From Myxococcus fulvus (GTDB lineage: Bacteria > Myxococcota > Myxococcia > Myxococcales > Myxococcaceae): 64,000 nt of DNA. Positions 57,532-64,000 of the stretch are shown piece by piece (positions within the stretch are counted from its first letter, which is position 1; each line of letters begins with the position of its first letter). Position numbers and translations under genes: made by a program. The stretch lies in assembly GCF_900111765.1 (NCBI RefSeq), contig NZ_FOIB01000010.1:1-64000 (forward strand), given 5' to 3'. Under the pieces are notes generated by a model, which was given only the letters and a program-made list of their open reading frames with translations, was not told where the DNA came from and did not search any database.

Positions 57532-59925
57532 ATGCCTCCCCCCGCTTCGCCCGAGCCCGCCGGAGTCCGAGTCCCGATTCCGCGCTCGACGTGGGCCGTC
57601 GTCGCCGGCGCCCTGGGCATCACCTGTCTGTTCTTCTACCGGGCCGTCTTCAGCGCGCAGGTCTTCATCGCGCGGGACATGCTCCTGGTCTACGCGCCCC
57701 TGCGCCGCTATTGGGCACAGCGGGTCCTCGGCGGGGACTTCCCGGGCTGGTATCCCTTCGACGGGCTGGGGCAGTCGTTCGCGGGCATCATGCTGTCCGC
57801 GCCCTTCCATCCGTCGCAGCTCCTGGGGTTGGTGTTCTCCACCGGCGTGGCGATGAAGCTCACGGTGCTGGCGTGTCCGCCGCTGGCCCTCTTGGGCACG
57901 TACGCGCTCTTGCGGCTGTACGAGGTGCCACGGGGCGGCGCGTTCTTCGCCGGGCTCGCCTTCGCCTTCAGCGGGCACCTGGTGTCGCTCACCAACAACC
58001 TGGCGTACCTCATGGCGGCCGCCACCCTGCCCGCGGCACTCTGGGCCGCCGAGCGCTTCCTGCGCGTCGCCACCCCCGCTCGCGCCGCGGTGGCCGCCTC
58101 CGGTGTCGCCGGCGTGCTGCTGGCTGGTGACACGTGGAGCTATGCCTTCGCGAACGCCTTCGTGTTGTTGCTCGCGGTGACGGGGCAGGGCGGCCTGCGT
58201 GCCCGTGGGCTCCGCGCGTTGGGGCTCGTGGCGATGGGCGCGGGGCTGGCCGCGCCGCAGTTGTTCGCGGGCATGGCGGTGTTCGCGCACGGGGCCCCTG
58301 GCGCCAGCTCGCTCGAGGACGCGCAGCGCTGGTCCCTGGACCCGTGGCGACTGCCGGAGCTCCTCCTGGGGCCGTACCTCGCCAATCCTGTCGTGGAGCG
58401 CGCCGTCCCCGAGGAGTGGGTCAAGCCGCTCTTGAGCACGGGGGGGTTCTCCACGCTGTGGACGGACTCGGCGCTCGTCGGGGTGCCGGTGCTGGTGCTC
58501 GCGGTGGCGGGGTTGATGTCCATCCCCTGGAGACGCTGGGCGCCGTTCGCCGCGGTGTGGGGGCTGGTGCTGCTGCTCGCGCTCGGGGCCGCGCTGCCCG
58601 TCTATGGGTGGCTGCATGACGTGCTGCCGCTGTGGCGGCCGTTCCGCTATCCCGAGAAGCTCGTCGCGCACCTGACGTTGGGGCTCGCGCTGCTCGCGGG
58701 CTTCGGGTGGAAGGCGCTGGTGTCCTCCGAGCCACGGGCGCGTCGGGCGGCCTGGGTGGCGGGCGGCATGTCGATGGGGTTGCTCGCCGTGGCCCTCGCC
58801 GAGCGCCTGGGCGCGGTGTGGTCTTCCGCCTTCGTCGTCGCGCGTTGGCCCCAGGTGCCCGCCGAGACGTTGCAGACGCTGTCGCAGGCGTTCAGCGACG
58901 CCGGGTTCATCGCGGCGGGCCTCGCGCTGGGCTGCGCGCTCGTGCTGCCGGGGCTCGCGGGTTCGTCACCTCGGGCCGGGGTGTTGATGGCGCTGCAGCT
59001 GGGCGCGGCCTTCACGCTGAACGAGCCGCTCTACATCCTCGGCTCGGAGGAGCTGCTGGACAGTCCGCCCACGCTCGTCGAAGCCGTGCGCGAGCACGCC
59101 GCGCGGACGGGAGACTCCACGCCCCGCGTCTCTTCTCGCCTCACGCGCTTCCAGTTGCCCCGGTTCGAGGGCTTCGAGTTCCAGGACAGCGTGGCGTTGA
59201 TGGCGCGCGCCGCGTTGATGCCGGACACCCCCGCGCTGTGGCACATCGGCGCGGCGGGGGCGTATCTGCCCGCGGTGAGCGCTCGCGTGAAGGGCCTGCA
59301 GATGGATGACCCCGCGCGCTTCACCCGGCTGGAGCCCCTCTATGGCGTGCGGTTCAGCGTGTACACATCCGCTTCCCACGCGGGGATGGGGCCCAGGCCG
59401 GCCAGGGTGTTCGCACGCGACGAGGTGTTCGAGCTGGTGCTCGTCGAACATGCCGAGGCCCTGCCGCGGCTCTTCATCGCGAAGCCCCGCTGTGTGTCGG
59501 ACGAGAAGGCCGCGCTCGGACTGTTGGACACGGAGGACTTCCGTCGTGGTGCCCGGGCCGCGGTGGAGTGTGGCTCGGAGCCGCTCCCTGCTTCGAGCGA
59601 CGCGCCGCTGACAGGGCGGGTCCTCATCGAGCGAGACACCCCCGAGCACCTCGTGGTGTCGGTCGAGTCGTCCGAGGACGCGGTGCTCATCGTCAACGAT
59701 GCGTTCCAGGCCGGATGGTCGGCGAGCGTGGACGGTGAGCCCACACGGCTGCTCCCCGCGAACGTGGCCGTGCGGGCCGTCGCGGTGCCCTCGGGGCGTC
59801 ACCAGGTGGTGCTGCGTTATCGAATCCCGGGAGTCATGCCGGGATTGCTGCTGTGGGGCGTGACGCTCGTGGGACTGGCGCTGGCCGAGGGCTGGCGTCG
59901 TCGGCGTTCTCCCGCTTTACGGTGA
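57532..59925 (+). CDS. YfhO-like integral membrane protein
   Basis: A 797-aa membrane protein with about 11-12 helices (roughly 20-480) and a C-terminal periplasmic domain. The N-terminal loop FIARDMLLVYAPLRRYWAQR followed by PFDGLGQSFAGIM resembles the YfhO family (GT-C-like fold, implicated in lipoteichoic-acid or polysaccharide glycosylation). The C-terminal domain (about 500-740) is soluble and ends with a last helix (PGLLLWGVTLVGLALAEG). Likely role: transferring a sugar from a lipid carrier in the envelope, by family inference. The start is the first ATG after a GGAGGG-rich leader (about 20 bases up). Confidence 0.75.
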   Translation: MPPPASPEPAGVRVPIPRSTWAVVAGALGITCLFFYRAVFSAQVFIARDMLLVYAPLRRYWAQRVLGGDFPGWYPFDGLGQSFAGIMLSAPFHPSQLLGLVFSTGVAMKLTVLACPPLALLGTYALLRLYEVPRGGAFFAGLAFAFSGHLVSLTNNLAYLMAAATLPAALWAAERFLRVATPARAAVAASGVAGVLLAGDTWSYAFANAFVLLLAVTGQGGLRARGLRALGLVAMGAGLAAPQLFAGMAVFAHGAPGASSLEDAQRWSLDPWRLPELLLGPYLANPVVERAVPEEWVKPLLSTGGFSTLWTDSALVGVPVLVLAVAGLMSIPWRRWAPFAAVWGLVLLLALGAALPVYGWLHDVLPLWRPFRYPEKLVAHLTLGLALLAGFGWKALVSSEPRARRAAWVAGGMSMGLLAVALAERLGAVWSSAFVVARWPQVPAETLQTLSQAFSDAGFIAAGLALGCALVLPGLAGSSPRAGVLMALQLGAAFTLNEPLYILGSEELLDSPPTLVEAVREHAARTGDSTPRVSSRLTRFQLPRFEGFEFQDSVALMARAALMPDTPALWHIGAAGAYLPAVSARVKGLQMDDPARFTRLEPLYGVRFSVYTSASHAGMGPRPARVFARDEVFELVLVEHAEALPRLFIAKPRCVSDEKAALGLLDTEDFRRGARAAVECGSEPLPASSDAPLTGRVLIERDTPEHLVVSVESSEDAVLIVNDAFQAGWSASVDGEPTRLLPANVAVRAVAVPSGRHQVVLRYRIPGVMPGLLLWGVTLVGLALAEGWRRRRSPALR

Positions 59926-60072
59926 GCGCTATCCCCGGGTGGGAAGCGCCTGGGAGCCGCGTCGGGTGAATCCCGTTCGCGGCCTTCCCTTCGCCCGCCC
60001 GCCTGCCCGCATCCGGTCCTCGACTTCACCCACCCTCCCGACGATGATGGCCGCGCGCGTCAACCGAGCCAC

Positions 60073-63000
60073 ATGGAAACCCCAAGAGCTGAACGACCGC
60101 GCCGGCGGTGGGCTCGAGTCCTCGCGGGCGTCCTGCTGAGCCTCTTCGTGCCCGTCGCGCTGGTGCTCGTCGTGGCGCTGGTCGTCGTGCACAGCCTCGA
60201 CCGTCCCTGGCTGAAGTCGCACGTCGTCTCGCAGGTGGCGTCGGCCACGGGCATCCAGGTGGACTACCAGACCACCCAGGTGTCGCTGCTGTCGGGCCTG
60301 CGGTTGGAGGGCCTGGTGGTGCGCACGCCCGCTCCCTTCGAGCGCGTCGCGCCCGAGCTGCTGCGCGTGGGCACGCTGGAGGCGAAGTGGTCACCCGGCT
60401 CGCTCCTGAGCGGCGGCACGCTCGTCGAGCACGTGGCGGTGCGCGAGGTGACGGTGGCCCTGGTGGCCGACGACGCGGGGCCCACGTCCCTCTCGGAGCT
60501 GACCGGTCCTCCCTCGCCCGAGCCCGTCCCCGAGGAGCCCTCGCTCGGGCTCTCCCAGCAGCTCGCCTCGCTGCTCGCGTCCGCGCCGCCCGTCGCGCGC
60601 GTGGAGGTGTCGGGCGTGTCGCTGGCCTGGCTCCGTGTCCAGGACGGCGTGGTGGTCGACCGTTGGTCCTTGCGTGGGCTCGGACTGGGCGCCGAGGTGA
60701 AAGAGCAGGGCGGCGCGTGGAAGCTCTTCGCGAACCTGGGCCAGACGGGCGCGCCGTTGCCGCTGGAGCTGAGCCGCGAAGGCACCCTGGCTCCGCCGGC
60801 GCGCGCGGAGCTGTCGCTGGCGCTCGGAGTGGAGGCGGGGGCCACGGCCGCTCGCGCGCGGGTGGACCTGGACGTCGCGAGCCAGACCTTCGACCCCCGG
60901 TTCTCGGTGCGCTCGTTGCTGCATGGCGCGGTGTCCGCGCGGTTCGACGCGCAGGCGCGCCGCACGCTCCTGGAGCTGGAGCGCACCAGCCTGACGGACA
61001 GCGCCGGGCTCCAGGCCGAGCTGGTGCTGCCGGATGATTCGAGCGTGGCGCCCGTCGTGACGCGCGCCCTTGCGGACGTCGACCTCTCGAAGCTGCTGCG
61101 GGTGTTGCCGGAGGACTGGCGTCCGTTCACGCTCGAGCGCGGCGAGGTGCACCTGGACGCGCGAGACGTCACCCTGGGCGCGATTCCGATGCTGGGGGTC
61201 GAGGGCAAGCTCGGGCTGGACGTCGACGTCGCGTCGCTTCGGCTGGCCCAGGACGGGCTCACGGTGGCGCTCGGTGATGGACGTGTGTCGCTGGCGGCCA
61301 CGCCGGATGCACGGCAGGGGTTGTCCGCGCTGCTGACGTTCGCGCTCCAGAAGCTGGAGGTCGACGGGCCCGCCACGGTGCGGGTGCCGAAGGCCCAGGG
61401 CGAGCTGAAGGGACAGCAGCTGCGGCCCGAGCCGTCCTCGCCGCTCCAGGTGGCCGGGGACGCGGCGCTGTCTGGTCTGGTGGAGGCCGTGGACGTGAAG
61501 GTCCCGGGCTTCCGCGCGAAAGCCCAACGGCTGGGCTTCCAGCTCCAGGCGCCGCTCGCGGGCAAGCCGCCCTTCTCGCTGCGCGCGGACCTCCCCGTGG
61601 GCGCGCTCGAGGTCGTCACGGCGGAGGGCCTGGAGGTGCTCAAGGGCCCCGTGCACGTGAAGCTCGATGCATCGCAGGTGGTCCCCCACGTGGACGAGCC
61701 GCGCCTGACCCGGGCCCGCGGCCGACTGGTGCTGGATGTCGGCGCGATGCACGCGACGCTGGACGCCACCAAGGGCGCGGACGACGTGGCGTACACGCTC
61801 GCCTTCGAGACCCCGGACCTGGTCGCGGCCCGGCCCTTCATCCCCAACGAGGTCGCCGCGCGCATCCCCTGGAAGCAGCTGGGGGTGGGGGTGTCCTCCC
61901 AGGGCAAGGCGACCGCGCTCTTCTCCGCCGCGCCCCGCGTGGACCACCGCACCGAGGTGCGCGTGCAGCGGCCAGGCTGGGATGACATCTCGGCGGGCAA
62001 CGTCACCGTCGTCGCGCGCTCGCAGGGGGATGCGTGGCGACACAAGGGTGAGGTGGAGCTGCGCGTGGACGGGCTGCGCGTGGGGGAGACCGACGGAGGC
62101 CCGCAGCGTCACACCTTCACGGTGGACCTGGACCGGCGCAAGCCGACGGTCAAGGTGGGCGTCACGAGCCAGGAGGGCGTGAAGGCCACCGTCGATATCG
62201 CGCTGGCGTACGAGCGCAAGACGCGTGCGCTTCAAGGCGAAGTGAAGGCGGACCTCCCGCCGCTCGGCACGCTGGCGCCCCTGTTGGCCCTGGCCCAGGT
62301 GCCCAAGGAGCTGAACGCGTCGCGGCTGGGCGTGAAGCTGGATGTGAATGGCACGCTGCTCGGCGTCGTCACCGGGCTCACCTCGGACGGCCTGCCCCGA
62401 TTCTCTCCGGAGCCGCTGCGGACGGGCAGCTTCGCGGGCAAGGCGGTGGTGGACGTGCAGGGCTTCCGCTGGCGCCAGGATGCGCTGACGGTGAACCTCC
62501 CCGGGTTGCACTGGGCGGTCGACTCGCGCGTGGACGGCCCCAAGCGCGCGATTCACAGCGACATGACGGTGGAGAAGCTCACCGTCGCGATGGCCGACAG
62601 CCGGCTGTCCCTCGCGGACCTCTCCAGCGACACCACCGCCACCTTCACCGACAAGCTGGAGGCCGAGGACATCGAGGTGACGCAAGCGCTGAAGGTCCGC
62701 TCCGTCGAGCAGAACCCGGCGCTGCCCTATCCGGTGCAGGACCTGGCGTGGGCCTTCACCGCCCGCCGCAAGCCCACCGGCGTCATCCACGTCCCGGAGC
62801 TGAAGGTGACGAACGGCGGGACGAACACCGAGCTGAGCATCAAGGGTCGGCTCGACCTGGGCGAGGAGCGGCGCAGGCTGGGGCTTCGCGGGGAGCTGTC
62901 GCAGGACTTGTCGAAGCTCGCGAAGCCCGGCGTCCTGGAGAGCAGCGGTCACGTCAAGGTCGACTTCCGCGTGGCCTCGCCCGACCTCACGCTCTTCAGG

Positions 63001-63759
63001 ACGCGCGCGAACCTGCTCCTGCAGAACGTGAACGCGCGGATGCCCGAGGCGAACTTCGCCGTCGAGGCGCTCGATGGCAACGTGCCGCTCTCCGAGGATG
63101 TGCTCTTCACCGACGGGCAGGTGCGGCTGTCGAGCGACATCGACGTCAATCCGTACCCGATGCTCCGCTTCGCCGACCAGCACCCCCTGCTGTCGCGCAG
63201 CGGCTACGTGTCCGCGAACAGCATCACCACGCCGTTCGCCACCATCGCGCCCCTGGCGGGCAACCTGTCCATCGACCAGCACGTGGTGTCGATGACGCAG
63301 CTGGAGATGGGCGTTCGCGGCGGGCGCATCACCGGACAGTGGCTGCTCGACTGGCAGGGCAAGGACTCCAGGCTGGAGGCCCGCGTGCGCGCCACCGGGG
63401 TGCAGTCGTCCCGGGGCGAGCCCTTCGACGGCAACGCCGCCGTGGTCATCTCCGCGAAGGACCGCAGCATCAACGGCCGCGCGGAGATTCTCCGCATCGG
63501 CAACCGGCACCTGTTGGACCTGCTCGACCTGGAAGACCCGCGTCACATCGACCCGGCGACCAACCGCGTCCGCTATGCGCTGACGCTGGGGTACCCGGAC
63601 CACGTGCGGGTGAGCTTCAACCACGGCTTTGGCAGCCTGCGCATCACCATGGGCGGGCTGGCGAAGCTCATCAGCATCAACGAAATCCGGGGCATCCCCA
63701 TGGGCCCCATCGTCGACCAGCTCATCAAGTCGATGACGCTGACGGAGGCCTCGCCATGA
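60073..63759 (+). CDS. AsmA/YdbH-like inner membrane-anchored protein
   Basis: A 1228-aa protein with one N-terminal membrane helix (about 16-44, VLAGVLLSLFVPVALVLVVA). The long periplasmic part is made of repeated beta-rich segments typical of AsmA/TamB/YdbH bridge-like lipid-transfer proteins. The N-terminal region fits AsmA (IQVDYQTTQVSLLSGLRLEG), and the C-terminal portion (FATIAPLAGNLSIDQHVVSM, LGYPDHVRVSFNHGFGSLRI) resembles the YdbH end. It is coupled by ATGA to a small lipoprotein gene, as ydbH is followed by the ynbE and ydbL genes in E. coli. It probably supports phospholipid transport to the outer membrane; this is family inference. Confidence 0.8.
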   Translation: METPRAERPRRRWARVLAGVLLSLFVPVALVLVVALVVVHSLDRPWLKSHVVSQVASATGIQVDYQTTQVSLLSGLRLEGLVVRTPAPFERVAPELLRVGTLEAKWSPGSLLSGGTLVEHVAVREVTVALVADDAGPTSLSELTGPPSPEPVPEEPSLGLSQQLASLLASAPPVARVEVSGVSLAWLRVQDGVVVDRWSLRGLGLGAEVKEQGGAWKLFANLGQTGAPLPLELSREGTLAPPARAELSLALGVEAGATAARARVDLDVASQTFDPRFSVRSLLHGAVSARFDAQARRTLLELERTSLTDSAGLQAELVLPDDSSVAPVVTRALADVDLSKLLRVLPEDWRPFTLERGEVHLDARDVTLGAIPMLGVEGKLGLDVDVASLRLAQDGLTVALGDGRVSLAATPDARQGLSALLTFALQKLEVDGPATVRVPKAQGELKGQQLRPEPSSPLQVAGDAALSGLVEAVDVKVPGFRAKAQRLGFQLQAPLAGKPPFSLRADLPVGALEVVTAEGLEVLKGPVHVKLDASQVVPHVDEPRLTRARGRLVLDVGAMHATLDATKGADDVAYTLAFETPDLVAARPFIPNEVAARIPWKQLGVGVSSQGKATALFSAAPRVDHRTEVRVQRPGWDDISAGNVTVVARSQGDAWRHKGEVELRVDGLRVGETDGGPQRHTFTVDLDRRKPTVKVGVTSQEGVKATVDIALAYERKTRALQGEVKADLPPLGTLAPLLALAQVPKELNASRLGVKLDVNGTLLGVVTGLTSDGLPRFSPEPLRTGSFAGKAVVDVQGFRWRQDALTVNLPGLHWAVDSRVDGPKRAIHSDMTVEKLTVAMADSRLSLADLSSDTTATFTDKLEAEDIEVTQALKVRSVEQNPALPYPVQDLAWAFTARRKPTGVIHVPELKVTNGGTNTELSIKGRLDLGEERRRLGLRGELSQDLSKLAKPGVLESSGHVKVDFRVASPDLTLFRTRANLLLQNVNARMPEANFAVEALDGNVPLSEDVLFTDGQVRLSSDIDVNPYPMLRFADQHPLLSRSGYVSANSITTPFATIAPLAGNLSIDQHVVSMTQLEMGVRGGRITGQWLLDWQGKDSRLEARVRATGVQSSRGEPFDGNAAVVISAKDRSINGRAEILRIGNRHLLDLLDLEDPRHIDPATNRVRYALTLGYPDHVRVSFNHGFGSLRITMGGLAKLISINEIRGIPMGPIVDQLIKSMTLTEASP

Positions 63760-64000
63760 AGACCCGCGCGTTGTTGCTGTGGGCCGCCCTCGTCGCTCCC
63801 GGGTGCATCAGCGCGCCGGAAATCGTCATGGTCGACCGCGCCACGGCGCTCGAGGAGCAGGCCTCGGGCTCGTTCAAGGACGTGGAGCAGCGGCTGGCGC
63901 GCGCGGGCATGAACCCGACGCCGGTGCCGCTCACGCCCAACCAACTGGAGGAGCTGGGCATCCAGCCCACGCCGCTGGTGGAGAACCTGGGCAAGACGCA
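63756..64000 (+). CDS. Lipoprotein (DUF1318/YdbL-like), 3' end outside the window
   Basis: The first 81 codons are visible. The signal MKTRALLLWAALVAPGC has a lipobox Cys, followed by helical sequence (ATALEEQASGSFKDVEQRLA and PNQLEELGIQPTPLVENLGK). Its ATG overlaps the AsmA/YdbH-like stop. Position and size suggest a YnbE/YdbL-type partner, and the visible sequence fits DUF1318-type annotation only loosely. The gene continues beyond the window. Confidence 0.6.
   Translation, partial: MKTRALLLWAALVAPGCISAPEIVMVDRATALEEQASGSFKDVEQRLARAGMNPTPVPLTPNQLEELGIQPTPLVENLGKT

Overview
The window looks like a chromosomal segment of a myxobacterium (Myxococcus/Pyxidicoccus/Corallococcus type). This is inferred from the very high GC, strong G/C bias at third codon positions, many lipoproteins of unknown function, hybrid receiver-kinases, a KaiC-like ATPase operon and a natural-product cluster. 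No tRNA, rRNA, CRISPR array, insertion sequence or phage gene was seen. The species is not established.

Region 1 (1-4830): a hypothetical protein and an S41-type protease lipoprotein on the minus strand, then a long repetitive helical exported protein on the plus strand that ends at a clear intrinsic terminator.

Region 2 (4952-19195) is the highlight: twelve minus-strand genes packed tightly or overlapping, apparently one operon. In transcription order they are a CitE-like lyase, an alpha-oxoamine synthase, a MaoC hydratase, an MDR oxidoreductase, an ACP, a class III aminotransferase, a hotdog thioesterase, a FabZ-like dehydratase, a ketosynthase, a short KS-like protein without the catalytic Cys, a stand-alone adenylating enzyme and an NRPS of architecture PCP-C-A-PCP-C. 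I know no characterised cluster with this combination. It suggests a trans-acting fatty-acid/polyketide-like line feeding an NRPS that ends in a condensation domain. Two pairs of short direct repeats, a palindrome and a weak promoter candidate lie upstream (19297-19441).

Region 3 (19591-30822): a bactofilin-like hypothetical, a frameshifted relic, a 5'-nucleotidase-type lipoprotein, an erythromycin-esterase-like lipoprotein, an ABC-type permease, a lipoprotein and a large SBBP-repeat/VWD secreted protein.

Region 4 (30886-33944): an SDR, a Gdx-type SMR exporter and a TetR regulator form an operon divergent from an Old Yellow Enzyme. Their shared intergenic region carries two inverted copies of a 25-26 nt operator-like sequence flanking a promoter candidate.

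Region 5 (33989-49243): mostly envelope, surface and hypothetical proteins. They include a heparinase-like lipoprotein with Ig-like repeats, a membrane pyrophosphatase, an amino-acid permease, a VOC protein, an excalibur-domain lipoprotein and a gene split by a frameshift.

Region 6 (49525-52629): receiver-histidine kinase, double-domain KaiC-like ATPase and response regulator in one operon. Region 7 (52684-64000): two exported proteins, a P450/monooxygenase gene pair behind nested palindromes, an SRPBCC protein, a Cys-rich lipoprotein, a YfhO-like membrane protein, an AsmA/YdbH-like giant and the start of the lipoprotein gene coupled to it.
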